Shown here: one piece after another, positions 16,379 through 25,247 of the stretch
Position numbering within the stretch: the stretch's first letter is position 1
How the letters are laid out: each line of letters begins with the position of its first letter
Origin: Bacillus_BA songklensis
Lineage (GTDB): Bacteria; Bacillota; Bacilli; Bacillales; Bacillaceae_H
Assembly: GCF_042649685.1 (NCBI RefSeq)
Contig: NZ_JBHRZT010000032.1
Location: 124,001-188,000 of the forward strand
Length of the DNA: 64,000 bases
Direction of reading: 5' to 3'
Notes under the pieces: generated by a model
What the model was told of the DNA's origin: nothing
What the model saw: the letters and a program-made list of their open reading frames with translations, nothing else
Databases searched by the model: none
Made by a program: the position numbers and the translations under genes

Positions 16379-17796
16379 AAATGGTCATTGCAGACGATGA
16401 AATGATTGAAAGGAAAGCAATGAAAAAATTTTTAGAGGAGAAATTCCCTGAAATTGAGGCGGCCGGAGAAGCATCAAATGGCCGAAGAGCGATTGAACTG
16501 GCAGATGAGCTTCTTCCTGATATGATGATCATGGATATTAATATGCCGGGGATTAATGGACTTGAAGCAATTAAAACGATCCGGCGGCGTCATCCTTCTA
16601 TAAAGTTTATCCTCGTGTCTGCTTATGATTCGTTTGAATATGCCAAGGAAGCCATGAAAGAGGGGGTAAAAGAATACATATTGAAGCCGAGTGCAAAGGA
16701 AGAAACAATAGAAGCCGTCACAAGGGTATGGAAGGAAATCAAGGAAGAAAAGAGTGAGAAGAAGAGGAATGATGATTCTCTTCATATCATGGCAAAGGAA
16801 AATTTTCTCCTGAAGCTGCTTCAAAATCAAGGGAACGAAGGGCTCATCCGCATGCAAAAGCAGCTCTACCCGAAGATGAAAAGCGGATATTTCATGGTCA
16901 TAGAAGGGGCTTTTGTTCCGCAGCTTGAAGAAATTGAGCTTTTCTTGAAGCAGCATTCTCCTTTTTCCTTTTTAATTACGACTCAGCAACCGCATATGAT
17001 TGTTTTTTTAGTAAGTGAGACGAGAAATTTGAAGCCTGCGGCACTGAATTTGGCGAGGAAACTGACGTACGCGTATGAAGGGAGAATTTGGGCAGGTATC
17101 GGCAATGCCTATCCTTCACTAAAAGACTTTTACAAATCATATCAAGAGGCGCTGCAAGCCTTACGAATTTTAAGGAAAGACAAGCAGGCCCATTACGGGT
17201 TTCTTTCTGCCGAAAAGGACTCCAAGGTGATGGATGAAGATGAATTGCGGCAGCATCTGCTAATGGGGGACTTTGCATCTAGTTGGCAAATCATCCAACA
17301 ATATTTATATGAGATGAATAAAATCCATCAACTAGAATTGTCGATCAAAATAAGAGGATGGCTTGAGACCGAAGGGATAGAGATGGGGGATTTGCATGTA
17401 CCGACAAATCTTTCTGAATGGAAGCATTTCATTCAATATTCATGCCTATGCATCCAGCAGGTTTTAGAAGCATATGCACCAATCAAGAGGGCCCAAGGAT
17501 ATATTCAATCCCATTATCATGAAGGAATCACTCTTGAACAGGTGGCTGACTATGTCGAACTCAGTCCAACCTATTTCACTAAGCTGTTTAAGGAAATGAC
17601 CGGAAAAACGTTTATTGATTACGTTACGGATATAAGGCTTTCAAGAGCGAAAACTCTTTTGCGGCGAAATCGATATAGCTTAAAGGAGATTAGCTTTATG
17701 GTTGGCTACAAGGATCCCAATTATTTTAGTAGAGTTTTCAAGAAGCAATTTAAATTATCACCAAGGCAGTTTCAAAAAGAAATCCTAAAAAAATGA
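16375..17796 (+). CDS. YesN-family response regulator with AraC output domain
   Basis: The 473-residue protein has an N-terminal receiver (DDE at ~8-10, phosphorylated Asp in MMIMDINMPGING near residue 55, Lys in YILKPSAK). A middle region of unknown fold follows. The C-terminus is a double helix-turn-helix of AraC type (VADYVELSPTYFTKLFKEMTG and a second helix in MVGYKDPNYFSRVFKK). The ATG overlaps the kinase stop by four bases. It likely activates the ABC genes starting at 18072. Confidence 0.92.
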   Translation: MKMVIADDEMIERKAMKKFLEEKFPEIEAAGEASNGRRAIELADELLPDMMIMDINMPGINGLEAIKTIRRRHPSIKFILVSAYDSFEYAKEAMKEGVKEYILKPSAKEETIEAVTRVWKEIKEEKSEKKRNDDSLHIMAKENFLLKLLQNQGNEGLIRMQKQLYPKMKSGYFMVIEGAFVPQLEEIELFLKQHSPFSFLITTQQPHMIVFLVSETRNLKPAALNLARKLTYAYEGRIWAGIGNAYPSLKDFYKSYQEALQALRILRKDKQAHYGFLSAEKDSKVMDEDELRQHLLMGDFASSWQIIQQYLYEMNKIHQLELSIKIRGWLETEGIEMGDLHVPTNLSEWKHFIQYSCLCIQQVLEAYAPIKRAQGYIQSHYHEGITLEQVADYVELSPTYFTKLFKEMTGKTFIDYVTDIRLSRAKTLLRRNRYSLKEISFMVGYKDPNYFSRVFKKQFKLSPRQFQKEILKK

Positions 17797-18039
17797 AGAA
17801 ATACTATCTCTTTTCCAAGTAATACAACAGTTGAATCATAAAAGATTAAATCGAAAGCAGGTTCATTGTAAATAACGTTACGATTGATCGAAAAAATATA
17901 GGCTAAACCCAAAACAGGGCTTTAAGAATGGAAGGGGACTTCATCCTTTTTCTATGGAACAACAAAAAAGTGAAGAAATTCCTAAAAAAGTACAGAAAAT
18001 TATTCCTTTTTACATGTCATTCCTTCTTTATAATAAAAA

Positions 18040-18055
18040 TTGTAAGCGTTATCGA
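18040..18055 (+). promoter_or_regulatory. Probable cre site (CcpA catabolite repression)
   Basis: TTGTAAGCGTTATCGA matches the catabolite-responsive element consensus WTGNAANCGNWNNCW except for the last base, and ends 16 bp before the TTG start of the sugar-binding protein. This suggests glucose repression of the uptake genes. Confidence 0.65.
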
Positions 18056-18071
18056 TAAGGGGGATGAAAAG

Positions 18072-19352
18072 TTGAAAAGGGGTCTATGGCTGTCAATTTT
18101 ACTGGTATTTTCATTCATGCTTTCCGCTTGCAGCGGCTCGCAGTCGAGTTCAGGGGGAGAGGGAGAGAAAAAAGGGGAGGGAAAACTTGAAATTTTCAGC
18201 TGGTGGACGGGTGCCGGTGAAGAGGATGGATTAAAAGCGCTGATTAAGCTTTTTGAAGAAAAGCATCCTGATGTGCCGATTGAGAATGCGGCAGTAGCCG
18301 GCGGTGCAGGGACGAATGCTAAAGCGGTCCTGGCAAGCCGTATGCAGGGGGATGATCCGCCGGCAACATTCCAGGTTCACGGCGGTGCTGAATTGAATGA
18401 GGGCTGGGTAGCAGCCGGGAAAATGGAGCCGCTAAATGATTTATATAAGCAAGAGGGATGGAACGACAAGTTTCCGCAAGACTTGATCGACATGGTCAGC
18501 AAGGATGGAAACATTTATTCCGTACCTGTGAACATCCATCGCGGGAACGTCTTATGGTACAACAAAAAAGTATTTGAAGAAAACGGGGTGAAGCCTCCCG
18601 CTACTTTTGAAGAGTTTTTTGAAGTTGCAGAACAGCTAAAAGAAAAAGGGATTACGCCATTGGCTTTGGGGGATAAAGAGCCTTGGACAGCCACGCATCT
18701 ATTCGAGACAGTATTACTGGGGAAACTTGGTGCTGAAGATTACACAAAACTTTGGAAAGGCGAGCTTCCGCTTGATGATGCAAGAGTGGTAGATGCAGTT
18801 GAAACATTTAAGAAAATGTTAGGCTATATCAATGAAGATCACAGCTCACGCAACTGGCAGGATGCTTCCCAATTAGTGGCAGATGGAAAAGCGGCCATGA
18901 ATGTAATGGGTGACTGGGCAAAAGGTTATTTTGTAAATGACCTGAAATTAAAAGTAAATGAAGACTTTGGCTATATTACAACACCTGGAACGGAAGGACA
19001 GTTCATGGTCATTACTGACACATTTGGCCTTCCAAAAGGTGTGGAAAATTCTGAAGATGTGAAGAAATTCCTTTCTGTATTGGGATCAGTGGAAGGTCAA
19101 GATGCATTTAACCCGTTAAAAGGATCCATTCCTGCCCGTATTGATGCAGACGTTTCCAAATACGACCAGTACGGAAAAGATACGATTGAAGATTTTAAAG
19201 AAGCGAAATTGGCGGCAAGTTTAGCGCATGGTTCAGCAGCCCCCGAAGGATTTGTAACGAAAGTCAACCAGGCCATCAATATCTTTGTTACGCAGAAGGA
19301 TGCTAAGCAATTTGTCGATACCTTAAAATCAGCTTCTTCAGAATTAAAATAA
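18072..19352 (+). CDS. Carbohydrate ABC transporter substrate-binding lipoprotein
   Basis: I choose TTG 18072 as start because AAGGGGGATGAAAAG lies directly before it and a proper lipoprotein signal then begins (LKRGLWLSILLVFSFMLSAC); the frame upstream to 17928 is not signal-like. The 426-residue protein belongs to the family 1 extracellular solute-binding proteins (MalE/MsmE type): EIFSWWTGAGEEDGL, VPVNIHRGNVLWYNKKVFEE and GDWAKGYFVND. Its binding-pocket chemistry suggests a mono- or oligosaccharide such as glucose/mannose. It is followed by an R-element and then two permease genes. A cre site lies in its promoter region. Confidence 0.9.
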   Translation: MKRGLWLSILLVFSFMLSACSGSQSSSGGEGEKKGEGKLEIFSWWTGAGEEDGLKALIKLFEEKHPDVPIENAAVAGGAGTNAKAVLASRMQGDDPPATFQVHGGAELNEGWVAAGKMEPLNDLYKQEGWNDKFPQDLIDMVSKDGNIYSVPVNIHRGNVLWYNKKVFEENGVKPPATFEEFFEVAEQLKEKGITPLALGDKEPWTATHLFETVLLGKLGAEDYTKLWKGELPLDDARVVDAVETFKKMLGYINEDHSSRNWQDASQLVADGKAAMNVMGDWAKGYFVNDLKLKVNEDFGYITTPGTEGQFMVITDTFGLPKGVENSEDVKKFLSVLGSVEGQDAFNPLKGSIPARIDADVSKYDQYGKDTIEDFKEAKLAASLAHGSAAPEGFVTKVNQAINIFVTQKDAKQFVDTLKSASSELK

Positions 19353-19354
19353 CA

Positions 19355-19533
19355 TACATCATTTGACATGGATAAAGAGCATCCATATCAAGTGATTGAC
19401 GCACAAGCGCCGGCGCTAAGGGTTCTTGTCAGCCACTTATGCGAGAACCTTTGAAAACTTCTTCAAGATGAGAGAACAGAGGGTCCATAGCATAAAAATC
19501 AAAAGGCGATGTAAAAAACTAAGCGGGATTCAT
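19355..19533 (+). repeat. R-element copy 2 between binding protein and permease genes
   Basis: Contains the stem ATCATTTGACATGGAT / ATCCATATCAAGTGAT (19358-19396), GGTTCTTGTCAGCC, the conserved block CTTCAAGATGAGAGAACAGA, and the degenerate end CGGGATTCAT. Its position inside an otherwise single ABC operon could reduce permease expression relative to the binding protein through the stem-loops. Confidence 0.7.
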
Positions 19534-19594
19534 AAAGAAAAGAGGTTGAGGATAGTCTCTTCCTCTTTTTTATTAATCAAAAGGGGTGAAAAAG

Positions 19595-20569
19595 ATGGAA
19601 CGTGTCTTAGCAACGGAATCGGAAACAGCCAGAGCTCCGGTCGGCTTATCCAGAAAGAAGCGAAAATTAACGAGTGACCATATGCTTGCCATTGCCTTTA
19701 TTTTACCTTCTATTCTTTTAATGGCGATTTTCGTATATGGGTTTATCAGCTGGACGGGATACGTGTCATTAAGCAACTGGAATTCGCTTGTCCCTGATTT
19801 TTCATTTGCTGGATTAAAAAATTATCTCTTCTTATTTGGAGATTTCCGTTTTCAAGCTGATTTACGAAACACCCTCGTATTTACTGCTTTATTTATAGTG
19901 ACTGTCATTGTCATAGGACAATTTATCGCCATTTTATTAGATCAGAAAATCAAGGCAGAATCGCTTTTTCGAAATATTTTCTTTTTCCCGATGGCTTTAT
20001 CTTTCGTTGTGACAGGGGTTGTTTGGCAATGGCTGTTGAACCCGTCGACCGGAGTGAATCTTTTTTTGGGAAAAATAGGGCTTGAATCAATGTGGTACAC
20101 GGATACGAATATTTGGGCCGGGTTTAAATGGGGGGAAATCGAATTTGGTGTTCCAATTGCCATCATCGCGGTAGTGATTGCGGCAGTATGGCAGATGACA
20201 GGTTTTGCAGTTGCCATGTATTTGGCGGGACTTAGAGGGATTCCGGATGAAATCAGAGAAGCTGCACGCATGGATGGGGCAACAGAGTTTCAAGTTTATC
20301 GTAAAATTATTCTCCCCTTGCTTCGACCGATTACAGTAAGTGTCGTCATTATTATGGCTCATATCTCACTGAAAATTTTTGATTTGATATATGCGATGAC
20401 CGGACCGGGCGCGAATTTCGTAACAGATGTTCCGGGGGTTTACATGTTCGAGACGACCTTCCGCGGGAACTATTATGGGAATGGTGCGGCAATCGCCATT
20501 ATCATGCTTTTATCTGTTGCCATTTTCATTGTTCCTTATCTCATTTCTAGTCGAAAGGGTGAATCATAA
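19595..20569 (+). CDS. Sugar ABC transporter permease (MalF type)
   Basis: The start ATG 19595 follows AAGGGG with eight bases spacing. The 324-residue protein has six membrane segments and the EAA loop (MYLAGLRGIPDEIREAARMDGATEFQVYRKIILP, residues ~207-240, key EAA-GA pattern) that contacts the ATPase. It pairs with the next gene. No ATPase is encoded nearby, so the pair probably uses a shared MsmX/UgpC-type ATPase, as is known for many Bacillus sugar importers. Confidence 0.9.
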   Translation: MERVLATESETARAPVGLSRKKRKLTSDHMLAIAFILPSILLMAIFVYGFISWTGYVSLSNWNSLVPDFSFAGLKNYLFLFGDFRFQADLRNTLVFTALFIVTVIVIGQFIAILLDQKIKAESLFRNIFFFPMALSFVVTGVVWQWLLNPSTGVNLFLGKIGLESMWYTDTNIWAGFKWGEIEFGVPIAIIAVVIAAVWQMTGFAVAMYLAGLRGIPDEIREAARMDGATEFQVYRKIILPLLRPITVSVVIIMAHISLKIFDLIYAMTGPGANFVTDVPGVYMFETTFRGNYYGNGAAIAIIMLLSVAIFIVPYLISSRKGES

Positions 20570-21390
20570 TGGCGATCAGGACCTTAACGAAGCCCCTCTT
20601 ATATGTTCTCTTAATTGCACTAAGCCTATTCTTCCTTATGCCGGTTTACGTCATCATTGCGACAAGCTTGAAGCCGTTAGATCAAGTAACCTTAAGTGAA
20701 ATGTGGAAGCTTCCGGCAACACTGGATTTCAGCAGCTATTCAACTGCTTTTACGAAGCTTGCTCCAAATTTGATGAATTCACTTTATCTCGTGATTCCTG
20801 CAACCCTTTTATCCGCGTTATTAGGGGCATTAAATGGTTATGTATTATCGAAATGGAAGTTTAAAGGGGCAGATACGGTTTTTACGTTGATTTTGTTTGG
20901 GATGTTTATCCCCTATCAAAGTATTTTAATACCAATGATTCAATTTTTGCGTGAAATTGGTTTATATAACACGATTGCCGGTCTTGTATTTGTCCATGTT
21001 GTCTATGGAATTCCGATTACGACATTAATGTTCCGAAACTTTTATTCTAGTATCCCCGATGAAATGATTGAATCAGCCAGGATTGATGGGGCAGGATTTT
21101 TACGGATTTTCCGGTATATTATGATTCCGCTTTCCATTACGGGATTTGTAGTGGTGGCAATTTGGCAATTCACAAACATTTGGAATGAATTTTTATTTGC
21201 GGTTACCATCACAACTTCGGACCAGCAGCCGATCATGGTCGCTCTCCAAAATTTGTCCGGAAGTCAGATTGTCCAATGGAACGTCCAAATGGCAGGGGCT
21301 CTTCTTGCAGCACTCCCTACATTGCTCGTTTATATCTTTTTAGGAAAATTCTTCGTGAAAGGATTGTTGGCAGGATCGGTGAAAGGCTGA
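20569..21390 (+). CDS. Sugar ABC transporter permease (MalG type)
   Basis: The 273-residue protein has six membrane segments, with the EAA loop at NFYSSIPDEMIESARIDGAG and downstream residues. Its ATG shares a base with the stop of the previous permease (TAATG), indicating coupled translation. The C-terminus ends in KFFVKGLLAGSVKG as is usual in MalG/GanQ/MsmG proteins. No glycosidase follows, so the imported sugar's breakdown genes lie elsewhere. Confidence 0.9.
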   Translation: MAIRTLTKPLLYVLLIALSLFFLMPVYVIIATSLKPLDQVTLSEMWKLPATLDFSSYSTAFTKLAPNLMNSLYLVIPATLLSALLGALNGYVLSKWKFKGADTVFTLILFGMFIPYQSILIPMIQFLREIGLYNTIAGLVFVHVVYGIPITTLMFRNFYSSIPDEMIESARIDGAGFLRIFRYIMIPLSITGFVVVAIWQFTNIWNEFLFAVTITTSDQQPIMVALQNLSGSQIVQWNVQMAGALLAALPTLLVYIFLGKFFVKGLLAGSVKG

Positions 21391-21393
21391 AAA

Positions 21394-21450
21394 TATAAAT
21401 CATTTGACATAGGCAAAAACCGCCCATGTCAAATGATTTACGCATAAGCC
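21394..21450 (+). repeat. R-element copy 3 (left half only)
   Basis: AAATCATTTGACATAGG pairs with CCCATGTCAAATGATTT around a short loop, followed by ACGCATAAGC as in the longer copies; the rest of the element is not recognisable. The hairpin starts 7 bases after the permease stop and may double as a transcript 3' end. Confidence 0.65.
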
Positions 21451-21924
21451 TGATGTAGCAAAGAGTCATAACATGATGAGAAGGTCGTCTGCGGTTAAGC
21501 AAGGAGTCTTCCGCTATTTAAAAAGAAGTACTCATGTTGTGATTCCAAACCAGGAAGAAGAGCGAGGTTCAGTCAGGGGAGTATTCGATGCCTTGACAGC
21601 CGACAGTACAGCGGCAGGCGAGACGGCACCTGTTCCTTGTATATCATCGTTAAACGTGCAAATCTTTATCCTTTTAAATCAAAACGGCTAATCGTTCACC
21701 TTTTTTCGGCGCATCTTCTCCGTTGGTGACAATTGATGTATTCATGAGTAATTCATCTCATTCCATTCATTAAATTTCCGCTCAACCATTTTTTTCATGA
21801 TATTGTTCTCCATGAAATGATGGAAGATAACATGTATGAGATTACACGGCATGGACCATAATGGAGTGTATTGGAAATATATATCAAAACTTCTCTTTTT
21901 TGTTTGGAAAAGGAGTGACAAAAG
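21451..21924. other. Intergenic, no supported gene
   Basis: About 470 bases. A 73-codon open frame at 21473-21691 has no ribosome binding site and no recognisable motif, so I do not call it. An AGGAGTGAC element for the thioesterase gene lies at 21910-21918. Confidence 0.4.
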
Positions 21925-22446
21925 ATGGAAGCATTACCATGTCGTGTGTCCCGTATCATTACAACAGAGCATGTGTTTCCCAACAATCTAAATAATCATC
22001 AGACGTTGTTTGGCGGTCATATTGTAGCACAGATGGATATGGCAGCCTCTATTTCTGCAACAAGACATGCACGAAAATTGTGTGTGACAGCCTCAATTGA
22101 TCACGTAGATTTTTTAGGTCCGGTTACCGAGGTGGATTACATTTCATATGAATCGTTTGTGGTGTTAACAGGGAAAACATCCTTGATTGTGTTTGTAAAA
22201 GCCGTGGCAGAAAACTTATTTTCCGGTGACAGGAGAATTGCAGCCACTTCATTTCTTACATTTGTGGCACTTGAAAACGGGAAACCGGTACCTGTTCCTG
22301 CCGTGCTTCCCGAAACAGAGGAGGAGCTGGCGTTACATCATCTTGCTAAAAAACGAAAAGAGAAAATAGGGGATAAAATTGAACAAAGTAAGGTTTTAGC
22401 GCGTATTTTGACTTCAGAACGAAAAGCGCCCACAGATTTAATATAA
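21925..22446 (+). CDS. Acyl-CoA thioesterase (hot-dog fold)
   Basis: This 173-residue protein of the YciA/YkhA-type acyl-CoA hydrolase family has NHHQTLFGGHIVAQMDMAA (residues ~16-34), with the catalytic-site Asp, and the central helix and strand VTASIDHVDFLGPV. It hydrolyses acyl-CoA to free acid and CoA. It has AAAGGAG upstream and is followed at once by a terminator, so it is monocistronic. A C-terminal charged tail follows the fold. Confidence 0.88.
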   Translation: MEALPCRVSRIITTEHVFPNNLNNHQTLFGGHIVAQMDMAASISATRHARKLCVTASIDHVDFLGPVTEVDYISYESFVVLTGKTSLIVFVKAVAENLFSGDRRIAATSFLTFVALENGKPVPVPAVLPETEEELALHHLAKKRKEKIGDKIEQSKVLARILTSERKAPTDLI

Positions 22447-22449
22447 AGC

Positions 22450-22484
22450 CAAAAAAGAAGACTGTGCCGGTCTTCTTTTTTGGC
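22450..22484 (+). terminator. Terminator after the thioesterase gene
   Basis: AAAAAAGAAGACTGTG...CGGTCTTCTTTTTT forms an A/T-flanked stem with a T-run, a few bases after the stop. Confidence 0.8.
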
Positions 22485-22533
22485 TTTATTTAAGAACCGC
22501 TTTTTTTGCAAAGTTTCTTATAACAAGGAAGTA

Positions 22534-22560
22534 ATATAAGTTTAGTATTCGCCATAAATT
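22534..22560 (+). promoter_or_regulatory. Possible sigmaE-type promoter of sleL
   Basis: ATA at 22534 and CATAAATT at 22553 are 16 bp apart, resembling the mother-cell sigmaE consensus (ATA, 16-18 bp, CATANNNT). It lies 37 bp before the SleL start. The B. subtilis counterpart yaaH is known as a sigmaE-dependent gene. Confidence 0.45.
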
Positions 22561-22596
22561 GGTTTTAAAAGCCAAACGTCAAGAAGGTGAGACTAA

Positions 22597-23868
22597 ATGC
22601 CCGTTCACGTTGTTCAAGCAGGAGAATCATTATGGGGAATTTCGCGTAGGTATGGTACTTCCATTGAGAACATTGTCAGGATCAATGGATTAGAGTCTGC
22701 CGGTCTAATAGTGCCCGGGCTGGCACTATACATTCCAGACCAAGGGCTCCCGGTCCGTTATTACCAGGTGCGTCCCGGCGATACACTATGGGGTTTAGCA
22801 CAACGTTTTAACACAAGTCTTCAAAGCATTTTGACAGCCAATCCAGGAATGGACCCTAATCGGCTATATGTCGGTCAACGAATTCGAATTCCCTCCCCTA
22901 CTAAATTGAGAATGGAGACACTCGGATTCATCATCCCTTATTCGGCTGAAAGTTTTCTTCCCATATTGAATGAAATTGCAGGGAATCTTACCTACCTAGC
23001 AATCGTAGCGTATTCCTTTACAACAGAAGGCAATGTAGTTGCCGAATTAAATGACACCACGATCATATCCCGCAGTAAACAGTTAAACGTCATTCCGCTA
23101 TTAACTGTTCGCAATTTTACAGCAGAAGGTTTCAGTGCAGAATTGGCGGGACAAGTACTTGGGAATGCAACATTTCGCCGAAATTTGGTACAAAGCATTA
23201 CGAATACCGTAAAACAAAAAGGCTATGGAGGGGTCAGCATTGATTTTGAATTTGTTCCGCCGCCAAGACGGAATGATTTCAATACTTTTCTCCGGGAATT
23301 AAAAAATGCCCTCGGGCAATTAATCCTTCATGTGAATGTACACGCGAAAACCAAGGACATCCCTACAAATCCGATCATAGGTGCTTATGACTATAGAATG
23401 ATAGGGGAAATTGCCGATATTGTGGCGGTTATGACCATCGATTACGGATATCCAACCGGCCCTCCTAATCCCATATCGCCTGCTGATTGGATGGAACAGG
23501 TCATCCAGTATTCCGTCAGCTTGATCAATCCTAGAAAACTCCAAGCCGCTTTTCCTTTATATGGGTATGATTGGACAACGACTGATACATCACAATATGT
23601 AACAAGGGCTCTCACGGTTTTGGCTGCTCAAAATCTTGCAATCTCAACCGGAGCGACCATCCGATACAACACGACTTTCCAATCCCCATGGTACCTGTAT
23701 TGGAGAGGAAGCGAAAAGCATACCGTATGGTTTGAAGATATCAGGAGCTATATTGCAAAATATAGGTTGATCGACCTTTATCAGTTGCTGGGGGTAACTT
23801 ATTGGCAGCTTAGTTTTCCATCACCCCAGAATTGGGCTTATGTGGAGAGAAATTTTACGGTTGTTTAA
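22597..23868 (+). CDS. sleL: Spore cortex-lytic N-acetylglucosaminidase SleL/YaaH
   Basis: The 423-residue protein has two N-terminal LysM modules (residues ~3-46 starting VHVVQAGESLWGIS, and ~53-97 starting YYQVRPGDTLWGLA). A GH18 catalytic domain (~105-420) follows. The GH18 active-site strand is GGVSIDFEF, with the acidic residues of the DxxDxDxE pattern partly retained (the final Glu is the proton donor). Length and architecture equal SleL/YaaH, which cleaves cortex muralic-delta-lactam fragments during germination and is a spore coat-associated protein. There is no signal peptide, as expected for a mother-cell product. It is preceded by a candidate sigmaE promoter. Confidence 0.9.
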   Translation: MPVHVVQAGESLWGISRRYGTSIENIVRINGLESAGLIVPGLALYIPDQGLPVRYYQVRPGDTLWGLAQRFNTSLQSILTANPGMDPNRLYVGQRIRIPSPTKLRMETLGFIIPYSAESFLPILNEIAGNLTYLAIVAYSFTTEGNVVAELNDTTIISRSKQLNVIPLLTVRNFTAEGFSAELAGQVLGNATFRRNLVQSITNTVKQKGYGGVSIDFEFVPPPRRNDFNTFLRELKNALGQLILHVNVHAKTKDIPTNPIIGAYDYRMIGEIADIVAVMTIDYGYPTGPPNPISPADWMEQVIQYSVSLINPRKLQAAFPLYGYDWTTTDTSQYVTRALTVLAAQNLAISTGATIRYNTTFQSPWYLYWRGSEKHTVWFEDIRSYIAKYRLIDLYQLLGVTYWQLSFPSPQNWAYVERNFTVV

Positions 23869-24010
23869 GCAAGTATATATAAAGGTAATTTGGAAGGGAA
23901 AAGGGAGATTTCACCTCTTAAGAAGAAAATAGGACGACTTTTAGAAACTGATATAGCTGAAGGTTTAGTGTCTGTATTTGGTGTGAACAATAAAAGAAGA
24001 GGTGATTAAC

Positions 24011-24679
24011 ATGTGTGGAAGGTTTTCGTTAATAGTGGATTTACCAACTTTGCAGCATACATTCAATTTTGAAATGAATGAGGAGCTTTCTCCCCGCTAC
24101 AATATCGCACCAGGCCAAAACATCTTAACCGTTTTATCGAGAGGTGAGAAGCGAGCAGGGATTCCGATGCGTTGGGGATTGGTTCCATTTTGGGCGGATG
24201 ACCCGAAAATCGGGTACAAAATGATCAATGCCAGAGCCGAAACGGTTGATGAGAAGGCGAGCTTTAAAATGCCGTTTCAGCGCCAGCGCTGTTTGATTTT
24301 GGCTGATGGATTTTACGAGTGGAAGAAGGAAGGGAAAGAAAAACAGCCGTACCGGTTTCACCTAAGGAATGGAAAACCATTTGCGTTTGCGGGTCTTTGG
24401 TCCAAGTGGACAAAACAAGGGGAGCCGCTGTATACATGCACCATCATTACGACGAAACCAAATGAAGTAACCCGTGAGGTGCATGAGCGGATGCCGGTCA
24501 TTCTTCCAGACGACACTTATAACATGTGGCTGAATCTTGAGGTGTCGGATACAGAGTTTCTTAAGTCTTTATTGCTGCCGTATCCGGCGGAGGAGATGGA
24601 GGTGTATCCTGTTTCCACTCTGGTCAATTCACCAAAAAACGATATGGCGGAGATATTGTCGCCTTTAAATAGTTTGTAG
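24011..24679 (+). CDS. SOS response-associated peptidase (HMCES/YedK family)
   Basis: The start is ATG 24011, so that Cys becomes residue 2; this Cys is the catalytic nucleophile that crosslinks abasic sites in single-stranded DNA after Met removal. The 222-residue protein has CGRFSL, RYNIAPGQ, MRWGLVPFWADDP, NARAETVDEKASFK, CLILADGFYEWKK and the catalytic His in HERMPVIL. The family protects abasic sites from endonucleases and error-prone bypass. It is monocistronic with AGAGGTG upstream and a weak terminator at 24681-24710. Confidence 0.93.
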   Translation: MCGRFSLIVDLPTLQHTFNFEMNEELSPRYNIAPGQNILTVLSRGEKRAGIPMRWGLVPFWADDPKIGYKMINARAETVDEKASFKMPFQRQRCLILADGFYEWKKEGKEKQPYRFHLRNGKPFAFAGLWSKWTKQGEPLYTCTIITTKPNEVTREVHERMPVILPDDTYNMWLNLEVSDTEFLKSLLLPYPAEEMEVYPVSTLVNSPKNDMAEILSPLNSL

Positions 24680-24792
24680 CAAAACCTTCTTATTCATTGG
24701 GGAGGTTTTTGTATGTTCCAAAAAATCAATGTGTCATTTTAAGCGGCAAACCAGTTATGAAACAAAATTCCTAAAATCCCAAAAAATATTAA

Positions 24793-24820
24793 TTGAATAA
24801 TCTGAAATTTCTGTTATAAT
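24793..24820 (+). promoter_or_regulatory. sigmaA-type promoter of the IDEAL-domain gene
   Basis: TTGAAT (24793-24798), 16-bp spacer and TATAAT (24815-24820), 28 bp before the start codon. Confidence 0.7.
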
Positions 24821-24848
24821 AGAAAAAAGGACAAGGAGTTGGTTTCAG

Positions 24849-25046
24849 ATGGAAAAGAAATTGCTTAATGGACCACAACAACCTGAAGTAAACATCATGG
24901 ATTCTCTATTTGCAGAAATGGTATTAGATAAGGCCATTTATGATTTCCAAAAAAATCAAATCCAAAAAGAAATCGACCAGTCGTTACGAGATGGAAACAA
25001 GAAAGAATTTTTACGATTAACAGAGAAATTAAAGAATATTTCTTAA
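24849..25046 (+). CDS. Small IDEAL-domain protein
   Basis: The 65-residue protein is almost entirely an IDEAL domain (PF08858), pattern EMVLDKAIYDFQKNQ, KEIDQSLRDGNKKEFLRLTE. IDEAL domains occur in small Bacillus proteins of largely unknown role, often as C-terminal interaction modules. It has AAGGAG upstream, a good promoter and a terminator (25097-25137). A second IDEAL protein lies at 62259. Confidence 0.8.
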   Translation: MEKKLLNGPQQPEVNIMDSLFAEMVLDKAIYDFQKNQIQKEIDQSLRDGNKKEFLRLTEKLKNIS

Positions 25047-25096
25047 ATCGGTTTAATGTACATCGAGATGATTTTAAGATAGAATGGATGAACCTA

Positions 25097-25137
25097 TATG
25101 ATGAAAGGGAGGAGGTAAATACTTCTTCCTTTTTTAT
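25097..25137 (+). terminator. Terminator after the IDEAL gene
   Basis: GGGAGGAGG pairs with CTTCTTCC across a TAAATA loop (some G-T pairs), followed by TTTTTT. Confidence 0.55.
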
Positions 25138-25247
25138 TTTATATAAGTTCCGATTAATAAATCGACATTTGAAGATTATTAATTCGTTGTCGTACTTTCT
25201 GGGGAGCCGCTTGAACCCACTCGACAAATATATGTTTCTAAAAATGC

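Noticed and set aside
21473..21691. 73-codon frame downstream of the sugar permeases
   Set aside because: No start signal, no family resemblance, and it lies in a repeat-bearing gap.
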